Assembly (NCBI RefSeq): GCF_014650055.1
Contig: NZ_BMUF01000012.1
Location: 186,001-250,000, forward strand
DNA length: 64,000 nucleotides
Origin: Streptomyces malachitofuscus
Lineage (GTDB): Bacteria; Actinomycetota; Actinomycetes; Streptomycetales; Streptomycetaceae
Direction of reading: 5' to 3'
Shown: piece by piece, positions 8,538 through 16,232 of the stretch
Layout: each line of letters starts with the position of its first letter
How positions within the stretch are numbered: position 1 is the stretch's first letter
Translations under genes and position numbers: made by a program
Notes under the pieces: generated by a model
Database searches by the model: none
Seen by the model: only the letters and a program-made list of their open reading frames with translations
What the model was told of the DNA's origin: nothing

Positions 8538-9191
8538 TCAGCCGGTGCCCGCCCGGCCGTGGGTCCCGATGCCCGACCTGCGCAGCGCAGACCGCCAGGC
8601 AAGGGCCACGGCCGCCTCGACCAGTCCCATGAGGACGAGCCACAGGCCGAGGAGGCGGGTCAGTGCCAGGGCGGACTCGGCGGGCAGGGCCAGCACCACG
8701 ATGCCCGCGATCACCGCGAGCAGCGCCGCCCCGAGAACGACCGCACGGTGCGGCAGGTCCCGCGAGGCGATGGCTGTGAAGAGGGTGAGCATCCCCGACA
8801 CCAGCCAGACGACCCCGACGATCAGGGACAGGGCGGCGATCGTCTGCAGCGGGTTGCGCAGACAGAGCACCCCGGCCAGGACGTAGAGCACCGCCAGCAG
8901 CAATTCGGGCAGCCGCTGGCTCTGCTCCTCCCGTCCGAACACGCCGACGAACCGGAACACCCCGATCGCCAGCAGGTACAGGCCGATGAGCACGGCGAGG
9001 ACGTGCAGCGTGGTGTCCGGCCACACCAGCAGGATGATGCCCGGGACGAAGGTGGCGGCCGCGGAGGCGAGGATCCACTTCCATGAGCGCCCGAGTGCCG
9101 CCAGCATGTCACCCGGCGAACCGAGGGCCGCACCGCCGGGCGGGTACTCCTCGTGTCCGGCCCCCGGCGCCGGACCAGGTGTCGCAGCCAT
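8538..9191 (-). CDS. HdeD family membrane protein (DUF308)
   Basis: 217 residues from the ATG at 9191, preceded by GGAGGAG. Six hydrophobic helices arranged as DUF308 repeats, with the family pattern of WPD...LIGLYLLAIGVFRFV and LIVGVVWLVSGMLTLF. In E. coli HdeD is linked to acid resistance; in actinomycetes the role is untested. First gene of a probable minus-strand unit HdeD-SHOCT-DUF7144-DGK, although 106 bases separate it from the next gene. Confidence 0.85.
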   Translation of the reverse strand: MAATPGPAPGAGHEEYPPGGAALGSPGDMLAALGRSWKWILASAAATFVPGIILLVWPDTTLHVLAVLIGLYLLAIGVFRFVGVFGREEQSQRLPELLLAVLYVLAGVLCLRNPLQTIAALSLIVGVVWLVSGMLTLFTAIASRDLPHRAVVLGAALLAVIAGIVVLALPAESALALTRLLGLWLVLMGLVEAAVALAWRSALRRSGIGTHGRAGTG

Positions 9192-9272
9192 GGCTCCTCC
9201 TCCCGGGCGGTGCGGCAGCGCACGCGGGCCGCCGCACGAGCGCATGACCAGGCTCCCGCGCGGACCTGGTCG

Positions 9273-9299
9273 CCGGGTCACCCCCGGCGGGTGATCCGG
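9273..9299. promoter_or_regulatory. dyad in the divergent HdeD/DUF2252 gap
   Basis: Arms CCGGGTCACCC and GGGTGATCCGG (one mismatch) around CCGGC. It lies centrally between the divergent starts at 9191 and 9358, where an operator controlling both units would be expected. Confidence 0.35.
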
Positions 9300-9357
9300 C
9301 CGGGGACGCCTGCGCGGTGGGATGGGTAGTCGTCCACGGTGCAGGCGGGAGAGAGCG

Positions 9358-10761
9358 ATGGCCGTACCGAGTCCCTTCAGTGCCTCCCTCACCCCGGCCG
9401 AGCGCGCCGCGTACGGCAAGGAGGCCCGGGGCCGGGCCCCGCGCTCGTCCCACGGCTCGTTCGAGGCGTCGCGGGACCGGCCGGACCCGGTCGACGTGAT
9501 CGAGCGGCAGTCGGCGACCCGGCTGCCCGAGCTGGTGCCGGTCCGCTACGGCCGCATGCTGGAGTCGCCCTTCCGGTTCTACCGGGGCGCTGCGGCGATC
9601 ATGGCGGAGGACCTGGGCCGGGCCCCGAGCACCGGGCTGGCCGTGCAGCTCTGCGGTGACGCCCATCTGCTCAACTTCCGCCTGCTGGCCTCCCCCGAAC
9701 GGCGTCTCGTCTTCGACATCAACGACTTCGACGAGACGCACACGGGTCCCTTCGAGTGGGACGTGAAACGGCTGGCGGCGAGCTTCGCCATCGCGGGCCG
9801 GGCGAACGGCTTCCCGGCCGGGGAGCAGAACCGCGCGGTGCGCGCCTGCGGGGAGGCGTACCGGCGGCGCATGCGGGAGTTCGCCGGCATGCGCACCCTC
9901 GACATCTGGTACGCGCAGGACGACGCCGACCGGCTGCGGGAGCTGATGGCCTCGTCGATGACGCGGGAGGCCCGGCGCCGTACCGCGGAGGCGACGGAGC
10001 GCGCCCGGACCCGCACCCACCTGCAGGCTTTCGCGAAGCTCACCCACGTCTCGGCCGGGGCACGCCGCATCACCGCGGATCCGCCGCTGATCACCCCCCT
10101 GCGCGATCTGCTGGACGACCCGTCCGCGGAGGAGAAGGGCCTGCGCGAGGTCCTGGACGGCTATGTGCGGTCGCTGTCGTCCCAGCACCGCCATCTGCTG
10201 GGCCGGTACCACCTGGTCGACGTGGCCCGGAAGGTGGTCGGCGTCGGCAGTGTCGGCACCCGCTGCTGGATCGTGCTGCTGCTCGGCAGGGACGACGACG
10301 ATCCCCTGCTGCTCCAGGCCAAGGAGGCGCAGGAGTCGGTGCTCGCCCCGTACGCGGGCGGCGAGCGCTTCGACAACCAGGGCCGGCGCGTGGTGGCGGG
10401 CCAGCGGCTGATCCAGACCACCAGCGACATTCTGCTCGGCTGGACGCACGCCGTGGGCCTCGACGGGCGCCCCCGGGACTTCTACGTGCGTCAGCTGCGC
10501 GACTGGAAGGGCATCGCGCGCCCGGAGACCATGGACCCGGGCCTGCTGCGGCTCTTCGCCCGGCTGTGCGGGGCCAGTCTGGCGCGGGCCCACGCACGCT
10601 CCGGGGACCCGGTCGCCATCGCCGCCTATCTGGGGCGCGGTGACCGCTTCGACCGGGCGCTGTCCGGGTTCGCGCAGGACTACGCCGACCGGAACGAGCG
10701 TGACTTCGAGGCGCTGGGCGCCGCCGTACGGTCGGGCCGGGTGCGCGCGGAGAGCCCCTGA
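9358..10761 (+). CDS. DUF2252 family protein
   Basis: 467 residues from the ATG at 9358 (GGGAGAG just upstream); an ATG at 9322 has no ribosome site. The family core is clear: QLCGDAHLLNFRLLASPERRLVFDINDFDET at about 93-125, then FEWDVKRLAASF, and late VVAGQRLIQTTSDILLGW and FYVRQLRDWKG. These have the look of an aminoglycoside-kinase-like fold, with GDAHLLN resembling the HGDxxxxN catalytic loop. No activity is established. Divergent from the HdeD group. Confidence 0.85.
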   Translation: MAVPSPFSASLTPAERAAYGKEARGRAPRSSHGSFEASRDRPDPVDVIERQSATRLPELVPVRYGRMLESPFRFYRGAAAIMAEDLGRAPSTGLAVQLCGDAHLLNFRLLASPERRLVFDINDFDETHTGPFEWDVKRLAASFAIAGRANGFPAGEQNRAVRACGEAYRRRMREFAGMRTLDIWYAQDDADRLRELMASSMTREARRRTAEATERARTRTHLQAFAKLTHVSAGARRITADPPLITPLRDLLDDPSAEEKGLREVLDGYVRSLSSQHRHLLGRYHLVDVARKVVGVGSVGTRCWIVLLLGRDDDDPLLLQAKEAQESVLAPYAGGERFDNQGRRVVAGQRLIQTTSDILLGWTHAVGLDGRPRDFYVRQLRDWKGIARPETMDPGLLRLFARLCGASLARAHARSGDPVAIAAYLGRGDRFDRALSGFAQDYADRNERDFEALGAAVRSGRVRAESP

Positions 10762-10777
10762 CGCTCCGGGCGGGCGT

Positions 10778-10975
10778 TCACTCCGGCACCTGGCGCATCT
10801 CCAGGACGCGCAGGCCGAGGGACTGGCAGCGGGCCAGCAGCCCGTACAGATGGGCCTCGTCGACGACATGCCCGAACAGCAGGGTCTGCCCCGACATGGT
10901 CACGTGGTCGAGTTCCGGAAAAACCTTGATCAGCGGTTCCGAGAGATGCCCGTCCACACGGATCTCGTAGCGCAT
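10778..10975 (-). CDS. small conserved hypothetical protein
   Basis: 65 residues, MRYEIRVDGHLSEPL to LEMRQVPE. It appears to be one small alpha/beta domain with no membrane helix and no metal motif. Similar short proteins with the pattern YEIRV.G.LS...FP.L are, from memory, common in streptomycetes without assigned function. It converges on the DUF2252 gene with 16 bases between stops. Confidence 0.6.
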   Translation of the reverse strand: MRYEIRVDGHLSEPLIKVFPELDHVTMSGQTLLFGHVVDEAHLYGLLARCQSLGLRVLEMRQVPE

Positions 10976-11094
10976 GAGCCGCTCCCCGGGTGGCTGGAAC
11001 AGGCCGGCCGCCCCCGTACCCGTCCATCGTCCGCTTCCCGGCGGCGGCCCGGTTCACCCCGTACAGGTGAGGCACCGCCCGTCCGCCGTGGCCC

Positions 11095-11622
11095 TCAGTG
11101 TTTCAGCCAGAGCTTGCCCGAGAGGATCACCAGGCCCAGCACGAGGTTCACCAGGGCCGACAGCACGATCAGGCGCCGCGTGGCACCGGCCGTGCGGGCC
11201 GCCGCCACCGACCAGCCCACCTGCCCCGTCACGGCGACGGACAGCGCGAACCACTGGCTGCCCTGCACCCCGAGACCCAGCAAGGGGCTGACGCCCACGG
11301 CGACCGCCGGCGGCACCGCGGCCTTGACGATCGTCCACTCCTCCCGGCACACCCGCAGCACGACGGCACGGTCCGGACTGCGCTGCGCCAGCCGCGCCCC
11401 GAACAGCTGCGCGTGCACGTGCGCGATCCAGAAGACCCCGCCGGTGAGCAACAGCAGAAGCACCAGCTCCAGTCGCGGGAACGAGCCGAGCGTGCCGGCT
11501 CCGACGATCACCGACGCCGCGAGCATCGAGCCGTAGACGCCGCCCGTGTAGTCGGCGCGCGCCGCGCGCTCGGAGGCCCGTGCGGCGGAGTGCGGGGCGG
11601 CGGGACCGGTACCGGCCATCAC
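11095..11622 (-). CDS. four-helix membrane protein, function unknown
   Basis: 175 residues with four hydrophobic helices (about 30-46, 50-70, 98-120, 145-170) and a basic linker. No known domain recognised. Its ATG overlaps the stop of the DHA2 exporter gene by 4 bases, so it is translationally coupled to it and may be an accessory of the exporter or of the unit controlled by the LuxR protein. Confidence 0.7.
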   Translation of the reverse strand: MMAGTGPAAPHSAARASERAARADYTGGVYGSMLAASVIVGAGTLGSFPRLELVLLLLLTGGVFWIAHVHAQLFGARLAQRSPDRAVVLRVCREEWTIVKAAVPPAVAVGVSPLLGLGVQGSQWFALSVAVTGQVGWSVAAARTAGATRRLIVLSALVNLVLGLVILSGKLWLKH

Positions 11623-13238
11623 GGCCTCTTCCGGTCGGCGCGGTCCCGCCTGTCGGTCCGGCGGTGTTCGGGTGCCGGGCCCGGAAGGCGGGGTGTGACC
11701 AGGAAACTGGCGAGAGTGATGCCGCCCGTGGCCAGGATCGCCGCCTTCAGCCCGTCGAGCTGCGCCGACGCATACGACTCCGTCACGGCGTCCACCTCGC
11801 CCGGCGGCAGCCCGGCGCGGGTGGCCGCGTCGCGCACCTGCCCGGTCGGGACGAAGGTGACGCCGGCCTGCAGGGCGACGCCGACCTGCTGCCTGGCCTC
11901 CTGGGACAGCCGGGCGTCGTCCTCGACGTGCGAGGTGAAGGCGTGCGCGAGGGAGCCGACGAGCAGCGAGCCGATCAGCGCGGTGCCGAGGGCCGAACCC
12001 AGGTTCTGCGCCGTGTACTGGAGCCCGCCGACCTCACTGCGCTCGTCCTCCTGCGCGCTGGACTGGACGACGTTGCCGAGCTGCGAGGCGAACAGTCCCA
12101 TGCCGACGCCGAGCAGGGCCATCGCCCCGGCGAACTGGGCGTCGTCGATGACCGGGTCGATGGTGGCCAGCAGCCACACGACGGCAGCCGCCACGGTGAC
12201 CAGGGCCAGCCGGACGATCCGGCGGGGTCCCGCCAGGCGTCCCAGACGGGCCGCACCCAGCGAGGTCAGCAGCATGGTGGCGGACACCGGCAGCAGCCTG
12301 AGCCCCGTCTCGAAGGCGTCGAAGCCCTGGACGACCTGGAGGTACAGCGGAATGGTGAAGAACAGGCCCAGCAGGATCAGGTTCTGGCTCACCAGTGACA
12401 TGAGGCCGGAACCCAGGGCGGGCCGCCGCAGCAGGGACAGATGCACCAGCGGATCGTCGCCGCGCCCGTCCCGGTGCCGCTCCCACCGGCGGAAGACCGC
12501 GAGGACGGCCACCCCGGCGGCGATCACGAACAGCGTCGGCGCGAATCCGAGGACGGTGAAGGGCGGGTTGCGCGGCTGCACCCAGCCCCATGTGCCGCTC
12601 TGCAGGACGCCGAGCACGCCGAGGGCCAGTCCCGCCGCCGAGAGCACGGCACCGACCCCGTCCAGCCGGGGGCGCGTCCCGGCCCTCGGTTCCTCGGTGA
12701 TCGCGCCGCGCAGGAGCAGGACGGCCAGGACGACCACGACCTCCCCCGCGAAGACCAGTCGCCAGGTGAGATACGTCGTCACCCAGCCGCCGAGCAGGGG
12801 TCCGACCGCGATGCCCGCTCCGGCCAGTCCGCCGACGACTCCGTAGGCGACGGCCCGGTCGCGGCCCCGGTAGGACTCCGCGACGAGCGCCGCCATGGCG
12901 GGCAGGACCAGCGCGGCGCCGAGTCCTTCGATCACCGACCAGCCGAGGACGAGGACCCACAGCGTGGGAGCGACGGCGGTCAGCACGGAACCCGTGGCGT
13001 ACACGACGAGACCGCCGAGGAAGACCCGCCGCCGTCCGAGGATGTCCCCCAGCCGCCCACCGATGATCATGAACGCCGCCATGACCAGGGCGTACAGCGT
13101 GATGACGGCCTGGATCGCGGTGACCTCGGTGTCGAAGTCGTCGACCAGTTGGCTGATGGAGACGTTCATGACCGAGGTGTCGAGGACCATGAGGAACTGC
13201 GCGGTCCCCAGGACGATCAGCGCCCTCCAGTGCGTCAC
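11619..13238 (-). CDS. DHA2-type MFS drug exporter (14 helices)
   Basis: 539 residues, the length of 14-helix DHA2 drug:H+ antiporters. The family motifs are present: LDTSVMNVSISQL in helix 1 (motif D1, LDxTVxNVALP type), GGRLGDILGRRRVF between helices 2 and 3 (motif A), and GAGIAVGPLLGGWV in helix 5 (motif C of antiporters). The GTG start at 13238 has GAAGGA about 6 bases upstream and lies 13 bases after the LuxR stop. Likely exports a hydrophobic compound; the adjacent large LuxR protein is the obvious regulator. Confidence 0.9.
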   Translation of the reverse strand: MTHWRALIVLGTAQFLMVLDTSVMNVSISQLVDDFDTEVTAIQAVITLYALVMAAFMIIGGRLGDILGRRRVFLGGLVVYATGSVLTAVAPTLWVLVLGWSVIEGLGAALVLPAMAALVAESYRGRDRAVAYGVVGGLAGAGIAVGPLLGGWVTTYLTWRLVFAGEVVVVLAVLLLRGAITEEPRAGTRPRLDGVGAVLSAAGLALGVLGVLQSGTWGWVQPRNPPFTVLGFAPTLFVIAAGVAVLAVFRRWERHRDGRGDDPLVHLSLLRRPALGSGLMSLVSQNLILLGLFFTIPLYLQVVQGFDAFETGLRLLPVSATMLLTSLGAARLGRLAGPRRIVRLALVTVAAAVVWLLATIDPVIDDAQFAGAMALLGVGMGLFASQLGNVVQSSAQEDERSEVGGLQYTAQNLGSALGTALIGSLLVGSLAHAFTSHVEDDARLSQEARQQVGVALQAGVTFVPTGQVRDAATRAGLPPGEVDAVTESYASAQLDGLKAAILATGGITLASFLVTPRLPGPAPEHRRTDRRDRADRKRP

Positions 13239-13251
13239 GGCGTCCTTCCCT

Positions 13252-15915
13252 TCACAGCAGGTCCAGTTCGCGGGCGCGGCGCACCGCCTCGTTGCGGCGG
13301 TTGACGGACAGCTTCCGGTAGACGCTCTTGAGGTGGGTCTTCACCGTGTTCACCGACACGTACAGATCGGCGGCGATCTCCTCCGTGGACATCGTCAGCG
13401 CCAGGCGCCGCAGCACGTCGCGTTCGCGTCCGCTCAGCTCCTCCACGACCGGTGGCGGTGGCGTCGGCCGACGTGAGGGCGGACCGGTGCGGGGCGCGGG
13501 CCGGCCGGTCGCCGGCCGGTGCGGGGACGCCGCCAGATAGGGCCGGATCCACGGCCCCGCCTCGACGAAGGGGCGCCGCAGCCCTTCCTGCCGTGCCTGG
13601 GCCAGCGCCCGCGCCACGAGTGCGCGCGCCGCCGCCCGGTCCCCCGCCTCGTCGGCGGCCCGCGCCCGCACCAGCGCGGCCCGGACGGTCACCGCCGGAC
13701 CGGCGCGCCCCTCGGGACGTACCCGGTCGAGCAGCCGTACGGCCGCCTCGGTCCGCCCCGCGGCGAGCTGGACCCGGGCGGCCCCCACCGCGCACGCCGG
13801 CTGCTCGTCGGGCATCTCCGGCAGCAGCCCGGCGGCCGCCCGCGCCCGGCCCTCGGCGAGCTGGGCGGCGGCCGCGACGAGCGCCGTCTCCGCTCGCACC
13901 CACGGCGAGGCCACGTCGGCCCGCACCTCCCGCTCCACCGCGTGCAGCGCGGCCTCCGTGTCCCCGCGCGCCAGGTGCAGGCGCGCGGTCGTCAGTGCGC
14001 GGCCCGCCTCCAGGACGGGGTCCCGCATCGCGGGGTGCGACTCGGCCGACGTGCCGAGCAGGCTCTCGGCCCGCCCCAGCTCGTCGCGGTCCACGGCGAC
14101 GGCGGCCAGGACGAGCTGTTCCACCCCGGAACCGGAGGGCGGGGACAGCCCGAACCGCTCCGTCTCCGCGAGGGCCTCACGCGCCGTCCGTTCCGCCCTG
14201 CCGAGCCAGCCGTTCAGACAGTCGATCAGGGCCAGCCGGCCCAGCGAGTCCTCGCGCGGGAGTGCGGTCGCCGCTCCCGGGGCGAGGCCCGCCACCGCGG
14301 TCAGGGCGGACCGCGCCTCCTCGAAGTGCCCGGCCCACAGCCGCACGGAGCCCAGGTGGTCCAGCAGCAGCGCGGTGAGTTCCGGATGCCGGTCCAGCAG
14401 CTCCGCGGGGACCATGTCCAGGAGTTCGGCGGCCGACCGTGCCGCGTCCTCCGCACGGTCCGGCGCACCGGCAAGCCGGGCGGCGAGGGCTTCGAGCAGG
14501 GCGCAGCTCAACCGGGCCGCCGCGTCGTCCGCCGTGTCGTCGTGCTCCGCGAGCTCGCGCTGTGCCCGGTGCAGACGGGTCAGCCCGCCGTCGATGTCGC
14601 AGCGGGCCAGCCGTACGGCCGCCCGCACCAGTTCCGGGGCCGCCCCCGCGCCTTCCCGCCCCATCCCCGAGAAGAGCTCGGTGATCGTGTCGGAGCGCGG
14701 CCCCGTGAAGAACTGGCCGATCGCCAGGTCGTCGATGAGGGCGTCGGCGGTGAACTGCCAGTCGTCGGCGGCGGCCCCGTGCCCCAGCGCCTCGGCGAGC
14801 GCCCCGGACCGCCGCAGCCAGGCGGCGGCCCGCCGGTGCAGCTCGGGTTCCAGTCCCGGCCGGCGCATCCGCAGATGGGCGCGGAGGATCTCGGCGAACA
14901 GGGGGTGCAGGCGGTACAGACCGTGGCCGAGGTGCTCGACGAAGGCGTTGCCCCGGCTCAGCCGGTCCAGGATGCCCTCGGCGTCCTCCCGCCCGGTCAC
15001 CGCGTTCGCCAGTCCGGGGCCGAACCGGTCGAGCACGCTCACCCGCAGCAGCAGCTCCTGCGTCCCGGCGTCCTGCCGCTTGAGCACCTCCGCCAGCAGG
15101 AAGTCGGCGATCGCGCTCCGGTCCGCCTCGAACTCCTTGAGGTAGATCTCGGGGTCCGGGCTCTGACCGGCCGCGAGGGCGCACAGCCGCAGCCCGGCCG
15201 CCCACCCCCGGGTACGCTCCACCAGCCCACCCACCGCGGCGGGCGGCAGTCGCAGCCCGTGCAGTTCCAGCAGCCGGCCCGCCTCGTGCGGGGTGAAGGC
15301 CAGCTCCGCGTCCCTGATCTCGGTCAGCTCGCCCGCCGCCCGGTACCGGTGCAGGGGCAGCAGCGGCTCGGTACGGGTGACGAGGACCAGGCGAAGCCCT
15401 GCCCCGGCGTGGTGCAGGACGAACTCCAGCTGCTCGGCGATCTCGGGAGCGGTGACGCGGTCGAACTCGTCGAGCACCACGACCACCGGCCGTTCCCGGC
15501 CGCTCAGCTCCGCGGCGAGCCGCGCGGGCAGGGCCGGGCCCACCCGGTTCGCGTCCGCCGGGACGCCGACGTCGGCGGGCAGCGGGACACCGGCCGTCCG
15601 CAGCGCCCGCAGCAGATACGCCCAGAACACCCCGGGCCCCTCCCCCGCCGCGTCGGTGGTCAGCCAGGCGACGGGCAGCCCGGCGCGGCCCGCGACCCAG
15701 TCCGCGACCAGCAGCGTCTTCCCCGCCCCGGCCGAGCCGTTGACCATGGTCAGCGGGGTGGCCACGGCCTGGTCGAGATGCCTGGTCAGCCGCTCCCGCC
15801 GCAGATACGTCACGGGACGCGCGGGGACGGCGAACCGGGTGCGCAGGAACGGGTCGCCGCGTGGGTCGGCGAGGTCCTCCACCACCGGCGAGTCATCCTC
15901 TTCCGGCACGGTCAT
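13252..15915 (-). CDS. MalT/LuxR-family ATP-dependent transcriptional regulator (LAL type)
   Basis: 887 residues, the usual length of large LuxR-family ATPase regulators. The N-terminal STAND ATPase has Walker A GSAGAGKT (about 60-67) and Walker B VVVVLDEFD (about 143-151). A long alpha-helical TPR-like middle follows. The C-terminal HTH (about 825-885) is LSGRERDVLRRLA, then VSVNTVKTHLKSVYRKL. Start: ATG at 15915, or GTG at 15924. It is the first gene of a LuxR-exporter-membrane protein unit and probably activates that unit or itself on binding an inducer. Confidence 0.88.
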   Translation of the reverse strand: MTVPEEDDSPVVEDLADPRGDPFLRTRFAVPARPVTYLRRERLTRHLDQAVATPLTMVNGSAGAGKTLLVADWVAGRAGLPVAWLTTDAAGEGPGVFWAYLLRALRTAGVPLPADVGVPADANRVGPALPARLAAELSGRERPVVVVLDEFDRVTAPEIAEQLEFVLHHAGAGLRLVLVTRTEPLLPLHRYRAAGELTEIRDAELAFTPHEAGRLLELHGLRLPPAAVGGLVERTRGWAAGLRLCALAAGQSPDPEIYLKEFEADRSAIADFLLAEVLKRQDAGTQELLLRVSVLDRFGPGLANAVTGREDAEGILDRLSRGNAFVEHLGHGLYRLHPLFAEILRAHLRMRRPGLEPELHRRAAAWLRRSGALAEALGHGAAADDWQFTADALIDDLAIGQFFTGPRSDTITELFSGMGREGAGAAPELVRAAVRLARCDIDGGLTRLHRAQRELAEHDDTADDAAARLSCALLEALAARLAGAPDRAEDAARSAAELLDMVPAELLDRHPELTALLLDHLGSVRLWAGHFEEARSALTAVAGLAPGAATALPREDSLGRLALIDCLNGWLGRAERTAREALAETERFGLSPPSGSGVEQLVLAAVAVDRDELGRAESLLGTSAESHPAMRDPVLEAGRALTTARLHLARGDTEAALHAVEREVRADVASPWVRAETALVAAAAQLAEGRARAAAGLLPEMPDEQPACAVGAARVQLAAGRTEAAVRLLDRVRPEGRAGPAVTVRAALVRARAADEAGDRAAARALVARALAQARQEGLRRPFVEAGPWIRPYLAASPHRPATGRPAPRTGPPSRRPTPPPPVVEELSGRERDVLRRLALTMSTEEIAADLYVSVNTVKTHLKSVYRKLSVNRRNEAVRRARELDLL

Positions 15916-16232
15916 GGCGCTCACCGCCCCTGTTCGGCTGTGCCCCCTCCCAGCATCCCAGCGGTGGGGCGGGAGGGCACGCCGTGACGGGGGGGGCCGC
16001 GTGCGGCGCCGGCATCGGCACCACTCGTAGGAGCACCGCTCGCCGGCGGACCCGCGCGGGCCGGCCGCCCGGGGGACGCCTTCGCACCGGCCACGCGGGC
16101 CTGGCTGATCGGTGGGGCAGCGGAGGGGAGGCGATCTCGTCGATCGCCGAGGTGCTACGGAACGGCCGTGGCGGTCCCTCACGCGCGACCGGGCACCGGC
16201 CGGCCCGTTCCCCCTTCGCACGCCCGAGCCTG
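15916..16232. other. gene-free stretch between the PP2C and LuxR genes
   Basis: 317 bases with no supported gene. It must hold the promoter of the LuxR unit. The only clear structure is a perfect dyad GGCGATC-TCGTC-GATCGCC at 16130-16148, about 215 bases from the LuxR start, which could be an operator. Confidence 0.5.

Noticed and set aside
13519..15987. 822-codon plus-strand frame opposite the LuxR gene
   Set aside because: Shadow of the LuxR/MalT gene, which has Walker motifs and an HTH. The plus-strand product is low-complexity.
16130..16148. GGCGATC-TCGTC-GATCGCC dyad as a firm operator
   Set aside because: Perfect but short, about 215 bases from the LuxR start, with no linked promoter. 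Mentioned within the gap entry only.
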